This document shows positions 34,692 through 43,839 of a stretch of DNA of 64,000 bases, piece after piece (the stretch's first letter is position 1; every line of letters starts with the position of its first letter). The notes below the pieces were generated by a model that was given only the letters and a program-made list of their open reading frames with translations, had not been told where the DNA came from and made no database searches. The stretch covers positions 1-64,000 of the forward strand of contig NZ_JAKQZC010000003.1 of the NCBI RefSeq assembly GCF_023736115.1, written 5' to 3'. The stretch is from Salinicola avicenniae (GTDB lineage: Bacteria > Pseudomonadota > Gammaproteobacteria > Pseudomonadales > Halomonadaceae). Position numbers and translations under genes: made by a program.

Positions 34692-36008
34692 TTGAATCCG
34701 GTGAGAGTGGGTATCTGCGGTCTGGGCACCGTGGGCGGTGGCACCTTCGATGTGCTGACACGCAACGCTGACGAAATCGCTCGACGTGCCGGTCGTCCGA
34801 TCGTGATCGAGCAGGTCGGCGCGCGTCGCGACAATCCCGACTGCGATACCTCCGGCGTCAAGGTGACGCGCGATATCTTCGACGTCGCCCGCAACCCCGA
34901 TATCGACGTGGTGGTGGAGCTGATCGGCGGCTACGATGTCGCGCGCGAGCTGGTCATGACCGCGATCGAAAACGGCAAGCACGTGGTGACCGCCAACAAG
35001 GCGTTGATCGCCGTTCATGGCAACGAGATTTTCCGGGCGGCCCACGCCAAGGGCGTGATCGTGGCGTTCGAGGCGGCTGTCGCTGGCGGCATTCCGGTGA
35101 TCAAGTCACTGCGCGAGGGCCTGGGTGGCAATCGCATCCAGTGGCTCGCCGGCATCATCAACGGCACCGGCAACTACATCCTCACTCACATGCGCGATGA
35201 AGGCCGCACCTTCGACGACGTGCTCGCCGAAGCGCAGGCGCTGGGCTATGCGGAAGCGGACCCGACCTTCGACGTCGAGGGTATCGACGCCGCGCACAAG
35301 CTGACCATTCTGGCCTCCATCGCCTTCGGCTTGCCGCTGCAGTTCGAGCACGCCTATACGGAAGGTATCGCCCGTATCACGGCCGAGGACGTGGAACAGG
35401 CCGACAATCTCGGCTACACCATCAAGCACTTGGGGATCACGCGTCGCAGCGACAACGGTGTCGAGCTGCGCGTGCATCCGACCCTGATTCCCAAGGAGCG
35501 ACTGCTCGCCAACGTGCATGGCGTCAAGAACGCCATCTCGGTGATGGGCGATGCGGTCGGACCGACCCTCTACTACGGCGCCGGCGCCGGCGCCGAGCCG
35601 ACGGCCTCGGCGGTCGTCGCCGATCTGCTGGATGTGGCGCGCGACATCACCACCGCACATCACTACCGCGTGCCTTATCTCGCCTTCAGCGGCGTCAACG
35701 ACGAGGCCAACGCCCTGCCTATCCTGCCGATGGAGGAGATCGTCACCGCCTACTATCTGCGCCTGCTGGCGGTGGACCGGCCGGGCGTGCTGGCCCGGGT
35801 CGCGACCATTCTTTCCGAGCAGGGGATCTCGATCGAGGCGATCATCCAGAAGGAAGCGACCGAGGGCGAACTGGTCCCGATCATTCTGATGACGCACCGC
35901 ACGCGCGAGCAGCACATGAACGAGGCCATCCGTCAGCTCGAGTCGCTCGCCGACATCGCCGGGCCGGTGACGCGGATTCGGGTGGAATCCCTGGACGAGC
36001 AGGAATAA
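34692..36008 (+). CDS. hom: Homoserine dehydrogenase
   Basis: 438 residues. NAD(P) domain: VRVGICGLGTVGGGTFDVL. Catalytic region: VVTANKALIAVHG, VAFEAAVAGGIPVIKSLREG, INGTGNYILTHM, EADPTFDVEGIDAAHKL. A C-terminal ACT domain (LRLLAVDRPGVLARVATILSEQGISIEAIIQ) would bind threonine for feedback inhibition. It reduces aspartate semialdehyde to homoserine. TTG start with GGGGGAG 7 nt upstream; a GTG 9 nt later is possible. It is single-function (no fused aspartokinase). Confidence 0.96.
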   Translation: MNPVRVGICGLGTVGGGTFDVLTRNADEIARRAGRPIVIEQVGARRDNPDCDTSGVKVTRDIFDVARNPDIDVVVELIGGYDVARELVMTAIENGKHVVTANKALIAVHGNEIFRAAHAKGVIVAFEAAVAGGIPVIKSLREGLGGNRIQWLAGIINGTGNYILTHMRDEGRTFDDVLAEAQALGYAEADPTFDVEGIDAAHKLTILASIAFGLPLQFEHAYTEGIARITAEDVEQADNLGYTIKHLGITRRSDNGVELRVHPTLIPKERLLANVHGVKNAISVMGDAVGPTLYYGAGAGAEPTASAVVADLLDVARDITTAHHYRVPYLAFSGVNDEANALPILPMEEIVTAYYLRLLAVDRPGVLARVATILSEQGISIEAIIQKEATEGELVPIILMTHRTREQHMNEAIRQLESLADIAGPVTRIRVESLDEQE

Positions 36009-36099
36009 GCCACGGCGCGGGCGGTGGCGATAGCGGCGTTTTCCCGCGGCGGGGCATACGAATCACGGGCCAGCGGCTCACTACCGAACGGAAATGACG

Positions 36100-37488
36100 A
36101 TGCGTTACATCAGTACGCGCGGGCAGGCGCCGGCGCTCAATTTCGAGGAAGTGGTGCTGACCGGCATGGCCAGCGATGGCGGTCTCTATGTGCCGGAAAC
36201 GGTGCCACAGCTATCGCGTGACGAGCTGGCCGACATGGCCGGGCTCTCCTATGCCGAGATTGCCTTTCGGGTGATGAAGCCGTTTGTCGGCGGCGAGATC
36301 GACGATGACACGTTCCGCGGCCTGGTGCGCGAGGCCTACGCCACCTTCAGTCATGATGCCGTGGTGCCGCTCAACCAGCTCGACAGCAATCATTTCCTGC
36401 TGGAGCTGTTCCACGGCCCCACGCTGGCCTTCAAGGACGTCGCGCTGCAGCTGCTGGGCCGCCTTCTCGATCACTTCCTCGCCAAGCGTGGCGAACGGGC
36501 GGTGATCATGGGGGCGACCTCCGGTGACACCGGTTCGGCGGCGATCGAAGGGTGCCGCCACTGCGACAATCTCGACATCTTCATCCTGCACCCGCACAAC
36601 CGGGTGTCCGAGGTGCAGCGCCGGCAGATGACCTCGGTGCTGGCCGATAACGTCTTCAATATCGCGATCGAGGGCAATTTCGACGACGCCCAGGCGATGG
36701 TCAAGGCGAGCTTCGCCGACCAGTCCTTCCTCAACGGCACGCGGCTGGTGGCGGTGAACTCGATCAACTGGGCGCGGATCATGGCTCAGATCGTCTACTA
36801 CGTCGCCGCTGGCGTGGCGCTCGGCGCCCCGCACCGCGAGGTGAGCTTCTGCGTGCCGTCGGCCAACTTCGGCAACGTCTTCGCCGGCTACATGGCCTAC
36901 AAGATGGGGCTGCCGGTCAAGCAGTTCATCATCGCGACCAACGCCAACGACATCCTGCACCGCACGCTGGCCGAAAACGACTTTTCCAAGCAGGAGCTGG
37001 CCGCCACGCTGGCACCGTCGATGGATATCGTCGTCTCGTCCAACTTCGAGCGTTTGCTGTTCGACGCCTACGATCGCGACGGCGAGGCGGTGCGCGAGCT
37101 GCTCGAGCGCTTCCAACGCGAGCCGGCGGCACTGGCGGAGGCGCCGTTGGCCCAGCTGCGCCAGAAGTTCGCGAGCTATAGCGTCGATGACAACGCCATT
37201 CTCGAGGTGATCCGTGACGCGCACCATCGCACCAAGGAGCTGCTCGACCCGCATACCGCGACCGGTTATCGCGCCGCCGAACAGGCCCGCGCCGATGCCA
37301 CGACGCCAGTGATCACGCTGGCGACCGCGCATCCGGCCAAGTTCGCGGAAGCCGTGGTCAAGGCGGGTTTCGCCGGCGTACCGCTGCCGCCGCACATGGA
37401 CGACCTGCTTGAGCGCGAGGAGCGCTACAGCGTGCTGCCGGCGGCGCTGGCCGCGGTGCAGGCGTTCGTCGCCGACAACCGTCGCTGA
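36100..37488 (+). CDS. thrC: Threonine synthase
   Basis: 462 residues. PLP enzyme with the lysine in GPTLAFKDVALQLLGRLLDHFL, the phosphate loop region MGATSGDTGSAAIEG, and VPSANFGNVFAGYMAYKMGLP. It converts O-phosphohomoserine to threonine. It is the long bacterial form, starting MRYISTRGQAPALNFEE; an ATG 6 nt earlier (36094) is also possible. Follows hom by 91 nt; the kinase gene thrB is not in this window. Confidence 0.96.
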   Translation: MRYISTRGQAPALNFEEVVLTGMASDGGLYVPETVPQLSRDELADMAGLSYAEIAFRVMKPFVGGEIDDDTFRGLVREAYATFSHDAVVPLNQLDSNHFLLELFHGPTLAFKDVALQLLGRLLDHFLAKRGERAVIMGATSGDTGSAAIEGCRHCDNLDIFILHPHNRVSEVQRRQMTSVLADNVFNIAIEGNFDDAQAMVKASFADQSFLNGTRLVAVNSINWARIMAQIVYYVAAGVALGAPHREVSFCVPSANFGNVFAGYMAYKMGLPVKQFIIATNANDILHRTLAENDFSKQELAATLAPSMDIVVSSNFERLLFDAYDRDGEAVRELLERFQREPAALAEAPLAQLRQKFASYSVDDNAILEVIRDAHHRTKELLDPHTATGYRAAEQARADATTPVITLATAHPAKFAEAVVKAGFAGVPLPPHMDDLLEREERYSVLPAALAAVQAFVADNRR

Positions 37489-37493
37489 GCCTG

Positions 37494-39293
37494 GTGATGG
37501 ATCAGGCTGGCGAAACCGCCCATGACCCCTCGCGCCGTCGGATCCAGCCTCGTCCGCGCGACGAAGCGATCTATCGCCAGGCGCTGGACGCCGGCACCAG
37601 CGAACTGCAGGCGCGTATTCTGGCCGGGCGCTTGCCCGGTCACGAAGGCCCGCTCGAGGCGCTGACCGCCCCGGCGCTGCGTCACTTGAGCCACCCCGAG
37701 AAACTGCAGGATGCCCGACGCGGCGCCGAGCGCATCGCGCAGGCGGTGGCGGAGGGCGAGCATATCGGCATCCTGACCGACTACGACGTCGACGGCATCA
37801 CGTCACATGTGGTGATGCTGCGAGCGCTGACCGAACTCTTCGGCGTACCGGCCTCGAAGCTCCACAGCCTGATCGGTCACCGCATCAACGACGGCTACGG
37901 CATCAGTCTACCGCTGGTCGAACGCACCCTGGCGCTCGAGCCGCGGCCGAGCTTGGTGATCACCGCCGACTGCGGCTCCTCCGACGAGCCGCGTATTGCG
38001 CGCTTGCGCGAGGCGGGGATCGACGTGGTCGTGACCGACCACCATGCCTTGCCGCTGGCAGGTCCGCCTGCCTCGGCCTATGCCACCATCAATCCCACGC
38101 GTGAGGACTGTCCCTACCCCGACAAGACCATTGCCGGCTGCATGGTGGCCTGGCTGATGATGTCGCTGACACGGGCGGTACTGATCGAGCAGGGCGTGCT
38201 CTCCGCTTCCACGCCGAAGCTGTCGCCGTGGCTCTCCTATGTGGCGCTGGGCACCGTCGCCGACTGTGTCTCGCTCGGCGCCAGCGCGGCCAACCGCGCC
38301 GTGGTCACCTACGGCCTGCAACTGATCAATCGCATGGAGAGCGCCTGCTGGCGCGTGATGGCGGAGCGCCTGGGCGCCGATAGCGTGCCCTTCGATGCCG
38401 AGACGCTGGCATTTCAGATGGGCCCGCGCATCAATGCGCGCTCGCGGCTCGATGACCCCTACGCTGCGCTGCACTTCATGCTGGCCAGCGACGAGGCAAC
38501 CGCGCGCCGCCATCTGCAGATGCTCGACGACGACAATCAGGCGCGCAAGGCGCTGGAAGCCGACATGGTCGATCAGGCGCGTCGGCTGGCGCAGCCGCAG
38601 CTGGCCCGCGATCTGCCGGTGCTGGTGATCTACCTGCCCGAGGGGCATGCAGGTGTGCAGGGGATCGTCGCCTCGCGGCTGGTTCAGGCCTATGGGCGCC
38701 CGACGGTGATCATGACCCCAGCCATGGCGCCGGAGATGTTGACCGGCTCCGGTCGTTCGATCGACGCCTTGCATCTGCGCGCTGCGCTACAGCGTACCTT
38801 CGAGCTGGCGCCCGAGAGCCTGCCGCGATTTGGCGGCCATCGTGGCGCGGCCGGCGTGGGGGTGCCGCTGGCCGAGCTGGAGCGTTTTCGCGAGGCGCTA
38901 CGGCAGGCGGTGGACGAGCAACTGGGCGGTCGTGAACTCTACCCGGTGGTCTGGACGGACGGCGAGCTGGACGCGCCACAGCTGACGATGACCACGCTCG
39001 ATGAGCTCGAGGCGCTGGCACCTTATGGCCGTGAGTTCGAGGCGCCACTGTTTGAAGGCCAGTTCGTCATCGAGCAGCAGCGTGCCGTGGGCGCCGACGG
39101 CAATCACCTGATGCTCGAGCTCGCCTGCGACGGCGTCGTCAACCGAGCCATCTGGTTTCGCGCGCTAGCCCCCGGCGAACCGGTCCCGACGGCCGTCGGC
39201 GACCGCGTGCGCTGCGCGTTCAAGCTTTCGCGCAATCGCTGGAAAGGGCGGGAGTCGCTGCAGCTGATGGTCGAGCACGCCGAGCGCTGCTAG
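37494..39293 (+). CDS. recJ: Single-stranded-DNA exonuclease RecJ
   Basis: 599 residues from the GTG (or 598 from the ATG at 37497). DHH-family motifs: ILTDYDVDGITSHVVMLRA, VITADCGSS, VVVTDHHALPL and the DHHA1-type region RFGGHRGAAGVGVPL. RecJ digests single-stranded DNA 5' to 3' in recombination, mismatch and base-excision repair, using manganese or magnesium. The first 45 residues are basic and variable. It starts 5 nt after thrC, so it is co-transcribed with the threonine genes. Confidence 0.95.
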   Translation: MMDQAGETAHDPSRRRIQPRPRDEAIYRQALDAGTSELQARILAGRLPGHEGPLEALTAPALRHLSHPEKLQDARRGAERIAQAVAEGEHIGILTDYDVDGITSHVVMLRALTELFGVPASKLHSLIGHRINDGYGISLPLVERTLALEPRPSLVITADCGSSDEPRIARLREAGIDVVVTDHHALPLAGPPASAYATINPTREDCPYPDKTIAGCMVAWLMMSLTRAVLIEQGVLSASTPKLSPWLSYVALGTVADCVSLGASAANRAVVTYGLQLINRMESACWRVMAERLGADSVPFDAETLAFQMGPRINARSRLDDPYAALHFMLASDEATARRHLQMLDDDNQARKALEADMVDQARRLAQPQLARDLPVLVIYLPEGHAGVQGIVASRLVQAYGRPTVIMTPAMAPEMLTGSGRSIDALHLRAALQRTFELAPESLPRFGGHRGAAGVGVPLAELERFREALRQAVDEQLGGRELYPVVWTDGELDAPQLTMTTLDELEALAPYGREFEAPLFEGQFVIEQQRAVGADGNHLMLELACDGVVNRAIWFRALAPGEPVPTAVGDRVRCAFKLSRNRWKGRESLQLMVEHAERC

Positions 39294-39403
39294 ACGCCGG
39301 GAGCGCTTCTCCGCGGCCTGAACGCCTCACGCTCGCGCCCTCGAATCGCCGGGAATCTCGGCACTGCCCCGCGCGCGTTGGCCTTTCCATTTCGCCTCTC
39401 TCT

Positions 39404-39457
39404 TTTACGCGCCCCTTAGCTTGCGCCGAGTTTACGCGCCCCTTGGCTTGCGCCGAG
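39404..39457 (+). repeat. 27-bp tandem duplication
   Basis: Two adjacent 27-bp copies (39404-39430 and 39431-39457) beginning TTTACGCGCCCCTT and ending GCTTGCGCCGAG, differing at one base (A/G at 39418/39445). They lie in the 256-nt gap between recJ and the YitT gene. Confidence 0.9.
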
Positions 39458-39474
39458 CCGATTGCCGTTATAAT
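39448..39474 (+). promoter_or_regulatory. Likely promoter of the YitT gene
   Basis: TATAAT (39469-39474) is a perfect -10. TTGCGC (39448-39453, 15-nt spacer) inside the second repeat copy is the best -35; the spacing is short. The start codon follows 75 nt later. Confidence 0.5.
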
Positions 39475-39549
39475 CCTGCCTCAGGCGCCACAAGCGCCGT
39501 TCATGATCACGGCTGCCTACCCGGCGGCGCGAACAACAAGGATTTCGAG

Positions 39550-40161
39550 ATGGAATCGACGCAACGTCACCGTCCCTACGAGGATGTCCTGGCGATCATT
39601 CTGGGGTCGACCTGCGCCGCGCTGGGCCTGGCACTGTATCACCATGCCCAGATCCTGATCGGCAGTACCGCCGGCATGGCGCTGTTGGTTACCTACCTGA
39701 CTGGCTGGAGCTTTGGTCCGGTCTTCTTCGTCGTCAACCTGCCGTTCTACTGGCTGGCCTGGCGACGGATCGGTCATCACTTCACGTTCAAGACCTTCGC
39801 CGCGGTGGCGCTGCTGTCGTGGATCTCGTGGATGCTGCCGGACTGGCTGCGAATCGGCGAGGTCGATCCGCTGTTCGCGGCGCTGGCCGGTGGCAGCCTG
39901 ATCGGGCTGGGCGTGCTATTCCTGTTTCGCCACCGGGGCAGTCTCGGCGGTTTCAATATTCTCGCGGTCTATCTGCAGGACAAGTACGGCTGGCGTGCCG
40001 GCAAGGTGCAGATGGCCCTGGATACCCTGATCATGCTGGCGGCCTTCTTCGTGCTGCCGGTGTCCAACGTGCTCTACTCGATTCTCGGCGCCGTCGTGCT
40101 GAGCGCGATTCTGACCATCAATCATCGGCCCGGGCTCTACACGGGCGTCAGCCAGAGCTGA
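39550..40161 (+). CDS. YitT-family membrane protein
   Basis: 203 residues with five to six hydrophobic segments. It starts YEDVLAIILGSTCAALGLAL and carries ILIGSTAGMALLVTYLTG and FRHRGSLGGFNILAVYLQDKYGWRAGKVQMALD, typical of the YitT (DUF161) family. The function of the family is unknown; some are annotated as 5xTM transporters. Start supported by AAGGA 9 nt upstream. Single gene with its own promoter, convergent with the copA operon. Confidence 0.85.
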   Translation: MESTQRHRPYEDVLAIILGSTCAALGLALYHHAQILIGSTAGMALLVTYLTGWSFGPVFFVVNLPFYWLAWRRIGHHFTFKTFAAVALLSWISWMLPDWLRIGEVDPLFAALAGGSLIGLGVLFLFRHRGSLGGFNILAVYLQDKYGWRAGKVQMALDTLIMLAAFFVLPVSNVLYSILGAVVLSAILTINHRPGLYTGVSQS

Positions 40162-40196
40162 CCCCGCCTCTTGCCGAGGGGGCGCCGTCGCCTTGT

Positions 40197-40271
40197 CTAG
40201 CCGCGCAGCCAGAACCACCAGACGATCAAGGCGATCAGCGCGATGCCAAGCGTGTTGAGCAGTAGTGTCAT
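40197..40271 (-). CDS. 24-residue single-span membrane peptide at the end of the copA operon
   Basis: A 24-codon frame, ATG at 40271 to TAG at 40197. The peptide begins [17 protein letters not shown] and ends in a Trp-Trp-Phe-Trp-Leu-Arg-Gly tail: one transmembrane helix with an aromatic belt. Evidence that it is real: a perfect AGGAGG (40284-40279) lies 7 nt before the ATG, and the ATG overlaps the copA stop (ATGA). The motif [13 protein letters not shown] resembles the N-terminal membrane anchor of some cupredoxin-domain proteins found with copper genes, from memory; here nothing cupredoxin-like follows the stop. It may help CopA assembly, or be the remnant of such a protein. Confidence 0.6.
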   Translation of the reverse strand: MTLLLNTLGIALIALIVWWFWLRG

Positions 40272-43072
40272 GCTTTCGCCTCCTGCGTGGATGCCGTGTG
40301 CGATGGGGCCTGCGGCGGCCGAGGGCGGAACAGGCGCAGGCGATTGGCGTTGCTGACCACCGTGACCGACGACAGCGACATCGCCAGCGCGGCGAGCATC
40401 GGTGACAGCAGCATGCCGGTGAGCGGGTAGAGCACGCCGGCGGCGATCGGAATCCCCAGCGCGTTGTAGCCGAAGGCACCCCAGAGGTTCTGCTTGATGT
40501 TGGCCAGCGTCGCCCGGCTGATGGCGATGGCATCGCCGACACCATGCAGCGAGTTGCGCATCAGGGTGATGCCGGCGCTTTCGATGGCGACATCGGTCCC
40601 CTGGCCGATGGCGAAGCCGACCTCGGCGCGCGCCAAGGCCGGCGCATCGTTGATGCCGTCACCGACCATGCCGACCGTCTCGCCTTGGCGTTGCAGCTCG
40701 GCGATGGCGTTCTGCTTCTCTTCCGGCATCAGTTCGGCCCGCACTTCGTCGATACCGGCTTCGCGAGCGATTGCCTCGGCGGCGGCCTGGCTGTCGCCGC
40801 TGAGCATGACCACCGTCAATCCTTCTGCCTGGAGCCGGGCGATGGCTTCACGGCTGTCGTCGCGCAGGGCATCGCGTACGCCGAAGAGCGCGGCGAGGCG
40901 GTCGTCGATCGCCAGGTAAATCACGCTGGCGGCGCGAGCCTGCCACGCCTCCGCCGTCTCCTGCGCCGTAGCCAGATCGACGTCGTGCTCGCGCATCAGC
41001 GCGGCGTTGCCGAGTCGCACGGTGCGTCCATCCTCGAGCACGGCGCTGACGCCGCGCCCGGTCAGGCTCTCGAAGTCGTGGATCGTCGCGGCGTCGACCG
41101 TGTCGCCGATGTGGGTCAGCAGGGCGCTGGCCAGGGGATGCTCGGAGCCGCGCTCCAACGCGGCGACGATGCCGTGCACCTGGGCTTCTTCCTGCCAGTA
41201 GCGGCTGTCGGTCACGCGCGGTTTGCCCTCCGTGAGCGTGCCGGTCTTGTCGACCACCAGCGTGGTCAACTGGCTGGCCGTCTGCAGGGCTTCGCCATCG
41301 CGGATCAGGATGCCGTACTCGGCGGCCTTGCCGATCCCGATCATGGTCGAGATCGGTGTGGCCAGACCCAGCGCGCAAGGGCAGGCGATGATCAGCACGG
41401 TCGTGGCGGCGACCAGCATGTGCACCAGCTGCGGCGCCGGGCCGACATTCAGCCAGACCAGCGCGGTGATCACGGCGATGATCATGACGCTGGGGACGAA
41501 GATCGCCGAGACCTTGTCCGCCAGGGCGCCGATCGGCGGTCTCGACTCCTGGGCGCGGGAGACCTGGTCGACGATCCGACCCAGGCGAGTCTCGTCACCG
41601 ACATGCGTCGTGCGGTAGACCAGCCCGCCGCGGCCGTTGACGGTACCGGCGCTGACGCGATCGCCCACGGCCTTGCGTACCGGATCGGGCTCGCCGGTGA
41701 GCATCGATTCGTCGATGTAGCTTTCGCCCTCTTCGACGTCGCCGTCCACCGGCAGGCGTTCGCCGGGGCGGACGCGAATGCGATCGTCGACCTGGACCCG
41801 GTCGATCTCGACATCCCGCTCGCCGTCGGCGGTGATGACCCGTGCGGTCGGGCTCTGCAGGTCGAGCAAGCGCGACAGGGCCTGGCTGGTCCGGCCGCGG
41901 GCCTTGAGTTCCAGCGTCTGACCGATGCCGATCAGACCGATGATCATCAGCGAGGCCTCGAAGTAGAGGTGACGCGAAGCCTCGGGAATCGCGCCCGGAA
42001 ACAGCAGCACGGCCATCGAATAGAGCCAGGCCGCGGCACTGCCGAGCGCGATCAGCGTATCCATGTTGGCCTGATGGTGGCGAAAGGCTTTCCAGGCGCC
42101 GTCGAAGAAACGTCGGCCGGCGGTTGCCAGCACGCCTAGCGTGGCCAGCCCCAGCGCGACCCAGAGCCAGCGCTCGCCGCCGGCGATACGCGGCTCGTGG
42201 AAGAACATCGCCAGCATCATGGGAACGCCGAGCGCCAGACTGACGGCGGATTCGATGGCGTGGCGCCTGGCCTGCGCTGTCGCATTGCGCTGGCGCTTTT
42301 CGCTCGCCTGGCGCAGATCCTCGATCGGTTCCGCGCCGTAGCCGACGCTTTCGACGGCGGCGACCAGCTCGGCAGTGGCGACGTTGCCGGTCACCTGCGC
42401 TGTCTCGCTGCCGAAGTTGACCTGCGCGCGCTCGACCCCCGGTGTTTGTGCCAGCGCCTTTTGCACGGTATTGACGCAGCCGGCGCAGGTCATGCCCTGG
42501 ATCGAAAGCCGGATCAGGCTGGTGTCGCGTTCGGTGTCCTCGGCCGGCGGTGTCTGGTGATCGCCCGCCCCCTCAGGCGCCGCCGTCGTCTCGGCTAACA
42601 CCTCCTGTGCTTCACTTTCTGCTTGTTCACCTTCAACATCTTCTTCATCTTCCATGCGAGGCGGATAGCCGGCCGCCTTTAGCCGTTCTTCCAGTGCCGT
42701 GCGCGTCAGGGTCGAGGTGACCTGAAGACGATGACGAGACGGGTCGCCCTCGACCGTGGCGGTGTCATCCTCGTCCTGTATCGCGCTGCGCAGGCGATTG
42801 ACGCAGCCCTGACAGTGCATGGCCGGAATCTCGAAGCTCTCGTCGTGATGTCGCGATGCGGTGTGATTCGGGACCGGCGTCGGCGGATAGCCGGCGTCGA
42901 TGAGTACTGCCTCCAGTGCCGGCGCCGCCAGCGAAGTGCTCACCGTCAACGTGTGCGCCGTGGGTTCGGCGTCTATGTGTGCCTGGTTATCGGCGCTCTC
43001 GATGGCTCTGCGAATCGTGGCGACACAGCCTTGGCAGTGCATGGCCTCGACGGTGTAGTGATAGCGGTTCAA
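40268..43072 (-). CDS. copA: Copper-exporting P1B-type ATPase CopA
   Basis: 934 residues. Three N-terminal heavy-metal domains carry MHCQGC, MHCQGC and MTCAGC, with acidic linkers between the second and third. Further on come the TM6 motif [10 protein letters not shown] (about residue 562), the phosphorylation site [12 protein letters not shown] (about 606), SEHPLASAL, and the hinge [12 protein letters not shown] (about 803). The final helices have YNALGIP and MSLSSVTVV, the pattern of Cu(I) pumps. It exports copper from the cytoplasm to the periplasm at the cost of ATP. The start overlaps the MerR-gene stop (ATGA), so regulator and pump are coupled. Confidence 0.96.
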   Translation of the reverse strand: MNRYHYTVEAMHCQGCVATIRRAIESADNQAHIDAEPTAHTLTVSTSLAAPALEAVLIDAGYPPTPVPNHTASRHHDESFEIPAMHCQGCVNRLRSAIQDEDDTATVEGDPSRHRLQVTSTLTRTALEERLKAAGYPPRMEDEEDVEGEQAESEAQEVLAETTAAPEGAGDHQTPPAEDTERDTSLIRLSIQGMTCAGCVNTVQKALAQTPGVERAQVNFGSETAQVTGNVATAELVAAVESVGYGAEPIEDLRQASEKRQRNATAQARRHAIESAVSLALGVPMMLAMFFHEPRIAGGERWLWVALGLATLGVLATAGRRFFDGAWKAFRHHQANMDTLIALGSAAAWLYSMAVLLFPGAIPEASRHLYFEASLMIIGLIGIGQTLELKARGRTSQALSRLLDLQSPTARVITADGERDVEIDRVQVDDRIRVRPGERLPVDGDVEEGESYIDESMLTGEPDPVRKAVGDRVSAGTVNGRGGLVYRTTHVGDETRLGRIVDQVSRAQESRPPIGALADKVSAIFVPSVMIIAVITALVWLNVGPAPQLVHMLVAATTVLIIACPCALGLATPISTMIGIGKAAEYGILIRDGEALQTASQLTTLVVDKTGTLTEGKPRVTDSRYWQEEAQVHGIVAALERGSEHPLASALLTHIGDTVDAATIHDFESLTGRGVSAVLEDGRTVRLGNAALMREHDVDLATAQETAEAWQARAASVIYLAIDDRLAALFGVRDALRDDSREAIARLQAEGLTVVMLSGDSQAAAEAIAREAGIDEVRAELMPEEKQNAIAELQRQGETVGMVGDGINDAPALARAEVGFAIGQGTDVAIESAGITLMRNSLHGVGDAIAISRATLANIKQNLWGAFGYNALGIPIAAGVLYPLTGMLLSPMLAALAMSLSSVTVVSNANRLRLFRPRPPQAPSHTASTQEAKA

Positions 43073-43530
43073 GCCTTCCTCCCGGCGTGGCAGCCTCCGT
43101 TGGCAGGGGCCGTCGGGCAGATGCCCTCGGTCGGTGTATGTTCGATCAGGCGGCAGATGCTGTGTCCGTCCGGTGTGCCGTCGGGCAGCTGAGCCCAGTC
43201 GCGCATGGCGTGCTCCATGCGGTCCGCCAGCGCCTGCAGTTCGCGAATGCGAGCGTGAATTTGAGGTAGGCGCGCTGCCAGCAGGTCGCGCACCAGCGGA
43301 CAGGGGGAATCGCCCTGATCGGCCTGCGCGAGGATGTCGGCGATCTCCTTGAGGCTGAAACCGAGAGTCCTGGCGCGCTGAATGAAGCGCAGCCGTTCCA
43401 GGTCGCGCGCGCCGAACAGCTGGTAACCGTTATCCGGATCCCGCTGCGGCGTCAGCAGCCCCTGCCGCGTGTAATGGCGTACGGTTTCTGCCGTGACGCC
43501 GGCCGCCTTGGCCAGTTCGGACACCTTCAT
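43069..43530 (-). CDS. MerR-family metal-responsive regulator
   Basis: 153 residues. The DNA-binding part is [24 protein letters not shown], followed by [34 protein letters not shown]. The dimer helix runs to about residue 120. Metal ligands are likely the Cys in [28 protein letters not shown] and GGCHAG. The ligand set and the 20-bp promoter spacer look more like the ZntR/CadR branch than E. coli CueR, while its target here is a copper pump. Good AGGAGG-like site (GAGGAGG) before the ATG. First gene of the regulator-copA-peptide operon. Confidence 0.9.
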   Translation of the reverse strand: MKVSELAKAAGVTAETVRHYTRQGLLTPQRDPDNGYQLFGARDLERLRFIQRARTLGFSLKEIADILAQADQGDSPCPLVRDLLAARLPQIHARIRELQALADRMEHAMRDWAQLPDGTPDGHSICRLIEHTPTEGICPTAPANGGCHAGRKA

Positions 43531-43558
43531 GGATGCCTCCTCGCGCTATCGTGTGATT

Positions 43559-43590
43559 AGCCTAGAACCTATGTGTAACACCTAGGTCAA
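43559..43590 (-). promoter_or_regulatory. MerR-type promoter and operator of the copA operon
   Basis: Read on the minus strand: TTGACC (43590-43585), a 20-nt spacer, TAGGCT (43564-43559). The spacer holds a near-perfect dyad ACCTAGGTG-TTA-CACATAGGT (8 of 9 pairs). Over-long spacers with a centred dyad are the hallmark of promoters untwisted by MerR-family activators. It drives the regulator gene itself, so the operon is autoregulated. Confidence 0.85.
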
Positions 43591-43637
43591 GCTCGCGGGA
43601 AGCCGGCATAACGTTGTTCCACCTAAGATGCATAGCG

Positions 43638-43690
43638 TTTGGTATTACGACCAAAGAGAGACCCAAAAAGCGATTAAAACGACCGTTTGC
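43638..43690 (+). promoter_or_regulatory. Two operator-like dyads upstream of the FadL gene
   Basis: The gap 43531-43839 holds the copA promoter and these sites. TTTGGT (43638-43643) pairs with ACCAAA (43650-43655) across 6 nt. AAAAC-GACC-GTTTG (43676-43689) fits the PsrA-type pattern AAAC-N4-GTTT used for fatty-acid genes in pseudomonads. Both lie 150-200 nt before the FadL start. No clear promoter hexamers were found with them. Confidence 0.45.
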
Positions 43691-43839
43691 CAATTGACGC
43701 TAATCCCCCGTTCCGTCACAACGGAAGGCGAAAAGTCGGGCCATGATTCATGCGTGACGGGGCTCGTAAAACAGAGACATGCCGCTGTAGGCGAAAGGGT
43801 GACTCGACCGACAGCGGACTCGTGCCAGGGGATACCACC

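Noticed and set aside
40544-42139. 531-codon plus-strand frame opposite copA
   Set aside because: Antisense shadow of the P-type ATPase; no domain and no ribosome binding site.
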